From contig CM076148.1 in the NCBI GenBank assembly GCA_038025085.1, positions 39,052,871 through 39,116,870 of the forward strand: DNA of 64,000 nt, written 5' to 3'. Shown here piece by piece: positions 11,201 to 23,151 of the stretch. The stretch comes from Tetragonia tetragonoides. Its lineage: Eukaryota > Streptophyta > Magnoliopsida > Caryophyllales > Aizoaceae. Under the pieces are notes generated by a model. It was given only the letters and a program-made list of their open reading frames with translations, was not told where the DNA came from and did no database searches. The stretch's first letter is position 1; each line of letters starts with the position of its first letter. The translations under genes were made by a program, and so were the position numbers.

Positions 11201-13244
11201 CACATTTAAAAGTTAGATATTTGAAGTGTTCTGTGTTTCCATTGTGGTTATACATGGGGTTTTTCCCCCCCTTCCGCCATTGATCCCTCAAGAATTCGTA
11301 ACTGTAGGAGGATGTAGGCCTGGGTATTGGTGGACAATGATTGGTGCAAATGCACTTGATTAGTTCTTATTTGATTGTACAAGCATATTTTCGAGGATAA
11401 AGTGAAAAACGAGAAAGAGTTATTTCTTACAGATAACGTGAAGAATGGATCTTTCTTAGCTTTCTTGTTCATGCCTTCCCTTCATCTCAGGTTAATATTT
11501 CCATGAGTAGAAGTTAGGTCACTAGAACACATGCCTTTGTGAAACAATTCTCCCAAAGAATCCTGTGTTTGAAATTGTCATTCATTGTATATTTTTCTTT
11601 CCTTTTTTTTAATTCTTTGCACTTTATCTGTATTTTAGTGTGCTCAAAAAAGCTACTTTATTAGTTGGGGGAGGTTGGATTTGTTGTTTCGGATTTGCTT
11701 GGGAGGCTATATTGACTAGTGTTTTGGTTGTCGGGGGATGCCCGTGGTAACTGTTTTGACACCTTTGGGATGAATGATATTAATTTTAACCATTTCCCAA
11801 ACGGAAAAAAAAAATTCAAAAATCAAACAAGTTCTAGCCATTAGATGATGTATCTGTCTAGATTGGACTTCGTGAACTTGCTTTCTGTTTTTATCAATGT
11901 GAAACCCCATTCCCCTTTTGCATCAGCATCAATAAGTTGTGTCCTAAAATTTTATTTCATTGATGATCTCAATGAAGAGGGAGTGCGCTTTCGTTTCTTT
12001 TTCTTCTTTTTTGTTCCTCCTTTTTCTTTTTCCTTTCCTTTCCTTTGTTAGTGGGGGGGGGGGGAGTTTAGGATGGTTACCTGTGCTTCTGTTGCAATAT
12101 CACAGTTTCTGGTTCTTAGTTCACAAGTGCTGGGGTCAAGCTTTGACCTTCTAACTGATTTTGTTGAGTTGATTTTCCTTTATACATTATCAATCAATTA
12201 CAAACAACTTATCTGATGTTGTGCTTTGCTGATCGGAAACTTCAGATCAAATATCAGGACGGTTGTCCTTCACACCCACAATGGAGGTACTTGCTCTATA
12301 CAAGCGTGTTTTACTTCGTGTTTGCAATTACCGAGGGTTTAACTTTTAGATAACTTGTTATTTCCTTGAAGGGTACATCTATGGTAGCAGATGGCGGGGG
12401 ATCCACTTCGTCTCACTCAGATGGTAGTGAGTTTGAGCACACAGGGAAGCTACATCTTTCAACTCCGCGCAACTTCCCAAGTCGTCGCTGTTTTATGTCC
12501 AAACCTATACATCCTTTATCCTTCTCGGTGCAAACTACAAGAGAAGCTTCTGCAAGCCCAGCTGCTGGATTTGCTGAGTATGATGTTGCCACACCTCAGA
12601 GGGACACCCATCGCCTGAGCAGTGGAAGCAGCAGCATCGATTTGACTGATATTTCTGAGCCATATGAGTCTGATTTTCTTGGTCGACAATCTAATCTCAG
12701 TGAGGGATATAAATGTGGGTTATGTGATAGGCTGCTCTCGCAGAGATCACCTTGGAGCTCCAGACGGATTGTTAAAAGTGGCGACATGCCTGTAACCGGG
12801 GTTCTGTCCTGCCGGCATGTTTTCCACGCAGAGTGCCTGGAGCAGATGACCCCCAAGGCACATAAAAATGATCCTCCTTGTCCTCTCTGTACCAAAGTGG
12901 AGGGAGAAAATTCCCCAGAGCAGCGGGTCTTTCCCAGGTTGAGGAACAATTTCCCTAGGCTTAGAACATTTAGTGAAGAGGGACCATCAAGAACTTGGGG
13001 TTGCGGTCAAGCTGGTGATTGTGTTGAAGGAGCTCTGCATACTCCACAGAGAAGCAGTATGTTGCTCTTGAACCGCAACAAAATCAAGAAAAGTCTCTCG
13101 CTAAAGAGCAACTCAGGCAAAGATTTGTCTGGTAAACTAAAGAAAACTGGCTCATATCCGCTGCATCTTTTTAGTGGAAAATTAATTGATCATGGAGCAG
13201 GTGGATCCTCAAAGACCACAGCTGGCCCTAGTATGAAGAAGTGA
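8279..13244 (+). CDS. RING-type zinc finger protein (probable E3 ubiquitin ligase)
   Basis: Three coding exons: 8279-8660, 12246-12286, 12372-13244; 431 residues if counted from the ACG at 8279. The RING lies near residues 254-316 with ligands C256, C259, C288, H290, H293, C296, C311, C314, in the order C-x2-C-x28-C-x-H-x2-H-x2-C-x14-C-x2-C. The unusually long first loop (28 residues) and the Ser-rich N-terminal half match a plant-specific group of RING/U-box superfamily proteins. The opening GSLCCVAA after the ACG resembles N-termini that read MGSxCCVAA in relatives as I remember them, a pattern suited to N-myristoylation plus palmitoylation and membrane attachment. No ATG lies in frame upstream of the ACG within this exon; the first in-frame ATG is at 8345. 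The long intron 8661-12245 is packed with repeats. The substrate is unknown; ligase activity is inferred from the RING only. Confidence 0.82.
9440..10470 (+). repeat. tandem duplication, about 609-bp period, inside RING gene intron
   Basis: Copy 1 (about 9440-9787) and copy 2 (about 10050-10470) share long blocks, for example GTAAGCCTTAT..GCCTTGTG (9470 and 10079), the GCTGCA[GA]TAG..AACT block, and TTTGTCAGCTAGCT...GGCATTAACAGT (about 9740 and 10410). The copies are separated by the Stowaway element at 9789-10042. Copies have drifted, so the duplication is not recent. Confidence 0.8.
9789..10042. mobile_element. Stowaway-like MITE
   Basis: Terminal inverted repeats of 29 bp with one mismatch: the left end starts CTACCTCCGTTTCACAACAA and the right end read in reverse starts CTACCTCCGTTCCACAACAA. 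TA dinucleotides flank both ends (9787-9788 and 10043-10044), the target duplication of Tc1/mariner elements. Length 254 bp, no coding capacity. Confidence 0.88.
11100..11225 (+). repeat. 66-bp tandem duplication
   Basis: Two copies offset by exactly 66 bp (11100 and 11166) share GCGGTGGAACAGCGATTA and a following CACATTTAAAAGTT-like block. The copies differ at several bases. It lies in the long intron of the RING gene; both strands stay open across it because 66 is a multiple of three, but no coding role is evident. Confidence 0.8.
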
Positions 13245-13637
13245 TAGATGGGGTGCTACCAAGTCTGCTGATTACGATGAAGATTCAAACTGTTAGGAAA
13301 AGGGTGACTGATTTGTGAAATATGATTTTGAAAACTTTTTTTGATGCATAGGTGTATATCTGTAGTTTCTCATCACCTGAACCTTCTGATTTACATCCTC
13401 CGGAATTCTTGTGCGAGCAGCAAAATATGCATACTGTAGTTAGATTCGCAGTTGATCTTTGCAAAATTTTTTGTGCATAAGTTAAAGGATGTGGCTAAAT
13501 TCTGATTTGGTGGCAATGTAGCAGAGCTAATTTGGTTATGACTATGAGCTTGTACTGGGTTTCTAATTTACTGATCTTAAAATTTTCTTTTTTAAGTAGC
13601 CAAGAAATGAGTATATATCACTTTGACATTATACAAA

Positions 13638-14354
13638 GGGGATTGCTAAATGTAAATTTCAAATTACTAAACGCAAATTCTTTTTTCCCAGATTACCCCT
13701 AGGCCCTAGCATTCTCATTCCCTTCACCTCGCTCCTCCCTCCTTGAGCGTCTCTATCTAATATTGGCAACAACCATGGGCGGTTGCTGGGTGGTACACCG
13801 AACATTCATTGTGAGCAGATTTGGGCTGGGAAGGCAGGGCGTGCTCAATCTGTTACCGTCGAGTGGAGTTCGCCAGCAAGAGTGAGGGCGGTGAGAGAAC
13901 GACGACGAACGACGAGAGTGGGCGGAACTGATCAAGGTCTCCAGATGACCTCGGACGCTCAGTCGTTTCCTCTCAGTGTTCAGCCACCCTCCACCGCCTA
14001 TCTCTCCTCCTGCCCGCCGTCATGTGGCCTCTGTCTGCCCATCTCACGCCTCCTCTCACCAAGCCAGCCCAACCGTGAAACAGTACCAATCATAAAGCCC
14101 TTACTCATTCAATATTATAAGAAAGAGAATTCAAATTCAATGTAAGTTGAAGTATCAAAATGTCAATATAATTTGAGTCCAATTACCCGTGATCTACTTT
14201 CGTTTATTGGAAAATGGATGAACAAAGCCAAGGAGATGAGAGAGGTGAGAGGAAGAGGGAGGGCATTCCATTTCAGTTAATAAGGGTATTTTGGGGAATA
14301 TGGTAATAAAAATATTTGCGTTTAGTAATTTTGTATTTACGTTAAGCAGTTCCG
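13638..14354. mobile_element. non-autonomous TIR transposon with long inverted repeats and GC-rich cargo
   Basis: The left end GGGGATTGCTAAATGTAAAT and the right end read in reverse CGGAACTGCTTAACGTAAAT are inverted repeats that go on through AATTACTAAACGCAAAT. A perfect 8-bp direct repeat TATACAAA flanks it (13630-13637 and 14355-14362). The interior (about 13770-14070) is far more GC-rich than its surroundings and resembles captured genic DNA, though no complete gene is seen. Its right end closely matches the left end of the element at 37793-38987 for about 70 bp, so the two are one family. Long TIRs suggest a Mutator-like element; an 8-bp duplication would also fit hAT. Confidence 0.82.
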
Positions 14355-16019
14355 TATACAAATTGCATCAGTAACTTCTTTGTCACAAGTAAAAACTGTG
14401 CAGTGTTTGAGTTCCTGCTATTCATTATCTGCAAGTGCCTGAAGATTGGCTTCAGTTTCAGCTGCAAATGCAGTGTCCCCATTACTTCCCATCAATGAAG
14501 TGAATCAAGGCACTGTAGGATTCACTGAAGCATCTGCACAGTTGTGTCTTCTTCAGTTCTCCTCAATTCATCCACAAGGCAACCGGCCTAGAAAAACAAC
14601 ATCATAGAACTTCTAATCAAGGTCAAATAAAGTCCTCTCATACTTGTATGGGCCAAGATTTCATTTGCTTTCATACATATGTTAAATTTGCAATAGGCTT
14701 AAGTCATGTTCGCAACAATAAAGTTCATTGCATCCCTTTAAAAATCATTTTGCCCCCAACAAAATTCTTTTCTGGATCCGCCACAAATGACGAGTGAAGT
14801 TTCATACCCCTTTTTTTTCAGAATCTTATGTGAACCGACATACAACATCCAAACATTGTAAAATCTATTTCCTTATTTGTTCAAGCTCCAAAATCAAAAA
14901 TCATTACAAACATTTTCGTCCTTTGAATGTGATTGAGGTGGTGTAAACCTCGACCCTCAAGCATCATATGAACATATACAGTCAATATACCCTACAATAA
15001 CGTGAAGGTGGCCATCAGTGAGGCACAAGCAGTGACAATTTACAAACATTGTAAGTTGGATTCTTAAGGTGGTAGCCAGTTAGCCACTAGCCAGTGCCAG
15101 GGTTGCACCGTTACCATCTCATTAATATCGTTGCTCGTCCTTGGGGAAGTTAATACAAGTCATTTCTTGTGTTTGGGCCCAACTACAAAGATTCTTGACA
15201 AGGTTTGCTCCCTTCTGTACTGGTTAGTTGTTAGATGTTGCCCTGTCATTTTCTTATACCATGTGCATTAATAGGGATAATTTCTGCACTTCAATAAACA
15301 TTTCATTTCATTTGGGTTATTTTCTGTTTTACATTCTTATGAGATCTAATGTAATATAGACTAATTTTCTGTATAAAAAGTACTTTTTCGGTAGAGTCAC
15401 ACCGGTTCGGTAGCATGGAGTATTAGTTTCATGTTTGTTTAGTTCTCTGCGTCTTACAGGGTGACTCTTATCCTTTAAATAAGTATTTTTGGGGGTAACT
15501 ACCACTTTTAGTGTCCGGAGGAGGTGAATTCTACTTCTCAAATGGGTGAATTCGACTTTATCCCTAGTATGGACCGCATTCATGTAAAACTTTGTTCTAA
15601 TTTCTATTTCTTTGAAAAATGATTCATATTTTCCTTTTTCTAGAGTGAACATCAGATAGTAACACAGACTGCTGGCCTATTCACAACAATCCACAAGGAC
15701 CATAACCTTATAATTAGGTAGGTAAGGAGGAATCTCATTCAGTACCCAATTTGCTATCAATTTAGACATTGATCAATTTAAAATAACATCATCACTATTT
15801 TCTTTTGCTCCATGAACTAGAGAATCAACAAATCATCAATTCACAAGATATGAATATCTAATAGGCTGCTATAAGCATTTTTGGAACAATCTAATAGGCA
15901 ATGTTACTTCCAAATCCTTATTGCTGTAGAAGGTAGGCTTTGATTATTGTATTATATATACTACTTACGGATGAGTATTTTATATATGCATGTCTTTGTA
16001 TTGCTTATAAGCTCTATAA
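14355..16019. other. intergenic, no gene seen
   Basis: AT-rich spacer. A 107-codon minus-strand frame at 15329-15652 and other short frames show no motif. No clear transposon ends were found here. Confidence 0.45.
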
Positions 16020-16136
16020 GGCCTGCTCTCGTCAACGAAATGATGCGGGACGGTGAGGAACGGAACGGAACGGAAATTGCGGTGCGGTGCGGAACGGAAC
16101 GGAATGCAGCATAGAAATGACGAAAAGAACAGGGCC
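16020..16136. mobile_element. Tourist/Harbinger-like MITE
   Basis: Left end GGCCTGCTCTCGTC and right end in reverse GGCCCTGTTCTTTTCGTC are inverted repeats, flanked by TAA on both sides (16017-16019 and 16137-16139), the TWA target duplication of PIF/Harbinger elements. The interior is mostly GGAAC-type short tandem repeats (about 16047-16104). Confidence 0.7.
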
Positions 16137-16810
16137 TAAGTGAATTCATTAATACTTCATTTATAAGCTAATTGACTTTAATTGATATTCAAATGTAAAT
16201 TTAGAAAAGAATAGTCTAATGAGAACTTATAAGAGAGTAAAAAGTGTTAAAATTGATAGCTCCATAGAAAAAGGGCTTAGTGGGAGCACTTTACTCTTTT
16301 ATGGGCCAACCCGATACGAACAAGATTAGCTTGGTCCAAAGAATTTGGATGAACTTGTGATCAAACCAAAAAAAAAATTGATAGCTCCATATATGCCTCA
16401 TCGGTTGCATATGAAATGTTACATATGCTCTGTAATTAGTTAGTGGTTGTCTTAAGTTAACCATTCATGTGACTATGTGAGCTCCCATGTGAAGAAAGGG
16501 TCCTACGACTCATGTTCATGACCGTTTTATCTTTCCTAATCTGATTCCACCCTTTGCACATTGTCTTTGTAAGAGAAATGCAAATTTCCTAGCAATGACG
16601 GAGTTAGAAATTAGTTCAATTGGATGCACGGTTGTAATGTAAAAGACAGTTCTTAAAAATTGTATAAAAACATTTACGTACTTTATAAAAGATAAACAAA
16701 ACAAAAAAATCAAGAATTAGTAGATCCACCAATGTTTTTTCCTAGTAATAATGTCTCATAACATTCATGTTAAAGGTAAGGAGATATTAAGAGAGCTTTA
16801 TTTATTGTAA

Positions 16811-17132
16811 GGCTCCGCTTGATTCACCTGGATAAAACTGATCTGAACTGAACTGATCTGAATTGAACTGAACTGAACTTAATTGATTTTTTGAACTTGA
16901 CCGTTAACCATTGAAAATTTGTCCAAACATAGTCAATATTGGACTCATTTGAAAGTATGCTTTGAGATCTTTCCGATGACATAATTTTCATCATGAAATT
17001 ATTTCGGAATAAAAAGTTGTATGACTAATAAGGTTACACATGAACTGAACTGAACTGAACTGAACTGAACTGGACTGAACTGGACTGAACTGAACTGAAT
17101 TTAAGTAAAATTAAGGTGAATCAAACAGAGCC
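16811..17132. mobile_element. Tourist/Harbinger-like MITE with AACTG tandem repeats
   Basis: Left end GGCTCCGCTTGATTCACCT and right end in reverse GGCTCTGTTTGATTCACCT match at 17 of 19 positions. TAA flanks both ends (16808-16810, 17133-17135 region). Inside, both subterminal regions carry arrays of GAACT/AACTG pentamers (about 16840-16880 and 17041-17099). No coding capacity. Confidence 0.8.
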
Positions 17133-18879
17133 TAAAGCGAATGAGATACTGGACCAAAAAGTGGTTAATTCTGGATTGGGAAAGCCAACGAGATATTAGG
17201 AGCAAAAGGTGGTTAATTATATTCTAGATTAGGCAAGTAAGTGGATTACCTTTTAATGTATGGTGCAATTAATACCTAATTGCTTATGATCAAGTCATTG
17301 ATTCATACCTCAAAAAAGCAATTGATTCATAAGTTGCATTTTCATTACAAGGGGGTGACCCAATCTGCAGTGTAAAGCTGGATAATATAATTGCTTTACC
17401 ATAGTGCTGATAGTGGGTGTTATTTCTTTGTTTCATTTAGCTATTTCTTTATCTTATTCTGGAGTACTATGTTTATTATCATGCTTATTCTTTTTTCCGA
17501 AAAATATTGAGTATTGTTATTTATTTGACAGCCTCAACATGCGATTATTAATTAAAGTGATGTTATATTGTTATTGTCAAGTCAATAAATATTATTGTCA
17601 AGTTTAAAATCAAAAGGCTAACTAGCTCTTTTATATTTTTTATTTATAACTTAAAATGACCTTGCAATGGTATTTTAGGGGCCGGTAATAACATCGCCAT
17701 TGATTAATTATAGACCGGAGAATGTAGTAATGCTTTTGCGGGGAATATATATTTTGCAAATCTTATTTGTGCTACACTATGCAATCCTTAAGAAGAAGAA
17801 AAAAAAAGAAAAAAAAAAAAAAAAAAAACGAAAAGTCCTTAACGGTGCTAAACAGTGAACATCGTCAGAACATGAACAATACATCAATGGGCCTTAGCTT
17901 CTCTGCTTCTGGGCCGACCATATTATGGTACATACACATGGGTTGCACTGTTGTAGTCTCACAGTTTAGGAGTAGCAAACGAGTAGCAAAGTAGCAACCC
18001 TTCACGCAAGATTATAACTATCTTCTCCACAATTGAGATTAGATTAGATTAGGTTGTTTGCATATTACCTAAATAAGATACCATTCGAAGATATAAAAAA
18101 AACATTTGAGTAATAAAGCTATTTTGCGTAGTAGATTCGGCAATTTTGAATAAATAGATTATTTTAATAGTTATTTTTTCTATCAACCGTCTCTCCGCTA
18201 TAAAGTACCCAATTGTTATAACTTTTTTTATGGGGAAAAAAATGGAGTGAGCATGAATATCTATTTAATTGTAAACATGTATATTATTATTAATAAAAAT
18301 AAATCTCAATCCTATATCAGTCATTATGCAAATTATCTATTGACGATAATATTTTGGCAAAGATAGGGCATAAGCAATGAATGTCTTTTAGTTACTATTT
18401 GATTATGGCAGACATAGAAAATCTGGTGTTTATTATTGTATATCCGTGGAAAAGATCTAGAGTAAGGTAAACAAAATCACTCAATATAAACTTAACCCCA
18501 TTATAAGAATAAATTGTATTAAATTAATTTGGATGATAACCATACTAGCTAGCTAGCTAAATCTGCGATCAACCCTGCCGACACAATATTACTGGTACGT
18601 ACCAAAATGGCAAGATGCTTCCTTCTAGCTGTTACTCACTTCTTTTTTGTCTCTTTTGATGGAAACTGCTACTCACTTACTTGACTAGTATGGTTGGGGC
18701 AAATGGGCAATGCTTGTGAAAGTAACACTCTATAAATATGTTTTTTAAGGTTAAGTTGAACTGAATTGGATCGAATTGAACTGAACTAAATTTAATACTA
18801 CAAAATTAGATAAACACTACTGAGTTGAACTGAATACTTCTAAAATGAATTAAAGCCCACTTTGTATGTGAGACAAAAG
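17133..18879. other. intergenic, AT-rich, no gene seen
   Basis: Contains a poly-purine run near 17794-17830 and scattered GAACTGAA-type repeats from about 18750 on, which appear to be an older repeat interrupted by the element at 18880. No exon-like sequence recognised. Confidence 0.45.
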
Positions 18880-19110
18880 ATGCGTTCTTTAGATCTTACA
18901 CGGGCAGTTCAGTTCAGTTCAATTTAAGTGTCAATTCAGGTGTCAATTCAGTGATTTTTCAGTTCAGTTCAATAGTGCTGAGTTCAGATATATACCTTTT
19001 TATCTCACATATCAAGTTGTGTTAAATTCAATTCAGCAGTGTCCAGTTCACTGATATAAATTTAGTTCATTCAGTTTAGTTCTGGTAAGTTCACCTCTAA
19101 AGAATGCATC
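18880..19110. mobile_element. MITE with 15-bp TIRs and 5-bp target duplication
   Basis: Left end GATGCGTTCTTTAGA and right end in reverse GATGCATTCTTTAGA match at 14 of 15 positions. CAAAA is directly repeated at 18875-18879 and 19111-19115. The interior is rich in TTCAGTTCAGTT. It sits inside another repeat of AACTGAACT type. Confidence 0.65.
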
Positions 19111-21936
19111 CAAAATGTATGTTTTTGAACTGAACACCACTAAATTGAACTGATCGTCAATAAACTGAAAATCACTTCACTTGACATGAGACCCCTCTTA
19201 AACTACATTAAACTGAACCTTAACTGATTGGGTAAGCTCTAAATAACACACCTATAACCTATGTGTTCGGTTTCCTTCCTTTATATAAAAAGTAAAAAGT
19301 GCCAATGCGGGGATTCTTTTCCATTATGTTCGTTGGGCTACTTTTTTTTGCTCGTTATGTTCGTTGGACTAGTTGCTAGTCTTGTTAAGAGAATAATGTT
19401 TTAGGAAAATAAAAACTTAAAAGGTCTGCAAAATGGAACCTTTGAGGCTTTTGGCAAATTGCAGATGAAATATCTTTCTGTAAAGTATTTCGGCTATTTC
19501 CCTAAAATAAAACTCCTTTATTTAATTTTACACGCAGAGAGGACGATTTTGTTAAGGGATATTTCACCGTGCGTCTCTGAAGTTTGCCAAAATACACATG
19601 AGTTACAACGAACTTTTCAAATGCACCATATACTCCTGAACTTTTGAATTCTTGCCCAATCTAACCAAATGTAATTTATTTTGGTTTCTTTGTTAAAACT
19701 TGTTATTTTTTATCTTTTAATTAATTTATTTTTTTTCTGGGTTTCGGTATTTAACGTAAGTATAACCAAAATCTAAATTATCTCATTCAGGTGAATTGGG
19801 TTGACTCATAGGTTTTGGGTTTAATCTTATATTGAGTCAGTTCAATTTCACGTAATAATATTTTGATATTATTTGGATGTTGGTCGGGTCATGTATTAGG
19901 CGGTTTGGATTGATTTTGTTTGGTTTAGTTTGAGACAGACAAATAATTTTGAAATAATTATTGGTATTTTGAATAAAGCTAAAGGTCGTCAAAAAATTAT
20001 TTACTATTTGGCTCTGGTAAAAAAAAAAAAGAAGGACAAGTGATGTAAGTGTATTGAGTTTTTCACTCAAAGAAAAAAAGTGTAGTGAGTTTTGGAAAAA
20101 AAAAAAAAGTTATCCAAAAAAGAAAATGATCTAAAAAATGAAATCAAATAAAGGTGTGTGGAAAGAAAAGAGGAAACAAAATAAATTACATTTGGTTAGA
20201 TTGGGCAAGAATTCAAAAGTTGAGGGGTATATGGTGCATTTATAAAGTTCGTTGTATCTCATGTGCATTTTGGCAAACTTCAGGAGCGCACGGTGAAATA
20301 TCCCTTCTGTTAATTGAATGTGGTGTGGAATATCCCTTTAATATTCTCGCTTTTTATTAGACTTGGCCATCTTTCATCCAATGGTTCAATCATGATCTCA
20401 AGAGTTGGAACCTCCTTACTCCTTCTCTCCTTTCCATTTCTTTCTCTCTCCTTCCTCACCACTCTCTCTCCTCCCCTCTCCCCCACTTGCACACCTAATA
20501 TCACCTCATAATGAGATTAGGATCCTTCCTAATCATGAGATTAGGTAAGAATTTGTGTCTTTCATCATATCCAGTCAGCTACATTTCTAAACCGATTTGG
20601 AAGATGCTAATATATTGATGAAACTCAATAAGGGATAATGAATTCTCTTTTGTGCATATCAAAAAAAAAAAAAAAAAATTCTCTTTTGTGAGTTGTCCTA
20701 TATTTCTCACAATTTAGACCAATCAATCAATCATGGACAAAAGTATTTTTTTACCCTAGGAATGAATTTTATATTGGAAATTAAAATTTAAATTTAAATT
20801 AATTAATGAATGAGAAATATATTTTGGAAATGGAATAATCTACTTTCTAGATAAGCCAGTTTATTTTCAACGGATGGACCGTGGACATAGGGTTGTTCAA
20901 AAGAATACGAATTCGACCATCTAATCCAAAAATATTCGAAATCTCAGGTACGGATACCAATTTCAAAATTTTCAAATATCTATAAAATTAAAATTTTGAA
21001 TAATTTCGAATTCAGATATCAAGAATATCTGAAATAACCAAATTAAAGTCATTCAAAATAGGGAAAAATTAATTAATATTGGATATCTGAAATTTTGAAT
21101 ATGGATTTCGATATCAAAATTCACTATGTGAAATTGAACACTAACCAGCTTAAAGCAAAAGAGTAAACTTGCCTTGTTCCATGTCAACAAGGGCCATGTA
21201 AATTGTAAAAGGGTGTATTTTTAAAAATTTACCCCGTCAATTCAGTTCCGTTCATTCAGTCAATCCAATTCATTCTGTTCAGCACTAAAAACGCATCCAA
21301 GAATTGTTTGGAATAGTCAAATGGGCTTATTCGAACATTGGACATGCAAAGTTGGGATGGAGGAAATCATCGGTGTTGATGATTGATTGGTCAAACAATT
21401 GGAAATTCAAGAAATGAGAGAGAATTTGACTTGTAGCTGACTACCAAGATATGTTATGGCAGTGAATCTCTTTTAACAGTGAAAGGTGAGAACGAACACA
21501 AAAGTTAAAAAAAAAAAAAAAAAATCAGGGGAATTTAAACTTTCAAGAAGCTACCTTTTTGACGGCCCAGATTTCTCAGTGCTTCGATATCATAGCCGTT
21601 CAACACCACAAAAGATGATTCTTCTGTCTCAGGCACTCTCAGCTATGGAGTCTATGTCTATGCTAAATAAAAAATAACGATGGGCCTTTTGCCTTTTTGC
21701 CAACGACAAAGGTGGTTATTGGCCGTTAAACCTTTTGCAACTCTTTTCGTTCTCTAGTTTGTAATAAGTGTTTGTTATATTCCAATTTATTTATTTTGAA
21801 TTTTTTTTATAATTATTTTATTAGAATCGGTTCAGTTCAGATTAGTTTAGTGGAGTTTAATTTAGTTACATATACTTCGTACCTTTCTCTCACATTTTAC
21901 ATTCAGTTTAGTGGAGTTTGGTTCAATTGAGTACTA
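19111..21936. other. intergenic, no gene seen
   Basis: AT-rich spacer with several poly-A runs. Between about 20888 and 21143 there is an ATATCTGAA-rich block starting TAGGGTTGTTCAA that may be a decayed hAT-type MITE, but I could not find a target duplication. A CT-rich stretch at 20410-20490 is low complexity. Confidence 0.45.
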
Positions 21937-22150
21937 CTCCCCTTTTAGAAAAATCTTACCATTTACTTTTGCACGATCTCCAATGCACCACTTTGACATA
22001 ATAATTGTATTTATCTAAATATTTAAATTACAAAAAATATGATTTTTTTTTAAAGTACTATTTAAAATGAATCTAATAATCATAATTTTTTCATATTGTG
22101 AATCCTTATTTTTTTTCACCTTGTTAAGATTTTTCTAAAAACGGAGGGAG
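21937..22150. mobile_element. Stowaway-like MITE, left end partly deleted
   Basis: Right end in reverse reads CTCCCTCCGTTTTTAGAAAA; the left end CTCCCCTTTTAGAAAA matches apart from a few missing bases. TA flanks both ends (21935-21936 and 22151-22152). AT-rich interior, no coding capacity. Confidence 0.72.
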
Positions 22151-22574
22151 TATAATTCAGTGAAAATTGTCACACCCTGATTATTCTCTCCTACTATAAC
22201 AATGAGTGTGTTCTTTTCAATTATTTTATAATCGATTTAGTTTTGTTTAGCTCAATGATCTACATTTTCTCTCACTTATTATTATTTAAATTAGTAAAGT
22301 GAAAAAGAATACATTATGCTTTATATTACTCACTAATCATTGCCCTCATTGACCGACAATTAAATGAAGAAATCTTATTTTGAGGCCAAAAGTAGTTGAG
22401 TAACTTGATTGTTCCTTGAGTAATCATGTTGTACAATGATTAACTTAAAGTGATTAAGTGAATTAGCTATTTTCTTTTCTTAGAAGGCACAATCTTCATA
22501 GCTTATGAGCCTCGAATCTAGATTATTGTTGGGACGAATGGAGGATACGTCATTACGCTATGAATAGAGATGAC

Positions 22575-22900
22575 ACTGAGCATGGTTAGTACGTGGCAGG
22601 ACACGACCTGACACGTCTTTTACACGCACGACACGGGCACAAGTGAGCGGGCATGGGCATAGATTTTGAATCGAAAGTACGGTCGAGCACGACCAGCACC
22701 TCCCGGCAAGACACAAATTTAGATAATATTTTTAAAAAACCGCCATGAAAACGACACATGCACGATCACGAACACGACCTATATCTCTTTTGGATGAGCC
22801 GGCACAACACGAATCATTAGAACTATAAACAGGGCACAACACTGATCCAAAACACAAAGGTACGACACGAGCACAACACGAAACCATGTTTAGCCATGAT
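22575..22900. repeat. CACGACACG-rich repeat, probable decayed MITE
   Basis: A GC-richer block in AT-rich surroundings built from variants of GGCACGACACGA. A CATGGTTA-type motif near 22580 faces an inverted CATGGCTAAACATGG near 22895. Ends and target duplication could not be fixed. Confidence 0.4.
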
Positions 22901-22953
22901 CCTTAATATATGTGCAATATTAAGCTATAAGGACACTAGCTAGCTGTTACTAG

Positions 22954-23151
22954 CAGGGACGAAGCTACTAAGAGGCCTGGGTAGGCCGTGGCCACTCTTA
23001 AACTTTTGTTGTATACATATTATTATGAATAAAGCATACTTGAGCTACAAATTTAAGTATGTTTTCATTGGTATGGTCCCTCCTAACACAAAAAAGAAGA
23101 TTTATAGTAATTTTTGGCCCCCTTTAACCTTAATTTCTGGCTTCGTCCCTG
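22954..23151. mobile_element. hAT-like MITE
   Basis: Ends CAGGGACGAAGCTA and, in reverse, CAGGGACGAAGCCA are 13/14 inverted repeats. The flanks GTTACTAG (22946-22953) and GTGACTAG (23152-23159) form an 8-bp target duplication with one difference, as for hAT elements. Length 198 bp. Confidence 0.82.

Noticed and set aside
13783..14145. 120-codon frame in GC-rich DNA
   Set aside because: Lies inside the transposon at 13638-14354; open because of GC richness, low-complexity Arg/Pro/Ser product, no domain.
20888..21143. hAT-type MITE with TAGGGTTGTTCAA start
   Set aside because: The opposite end matches poorly and no 8-bp duplication was found.
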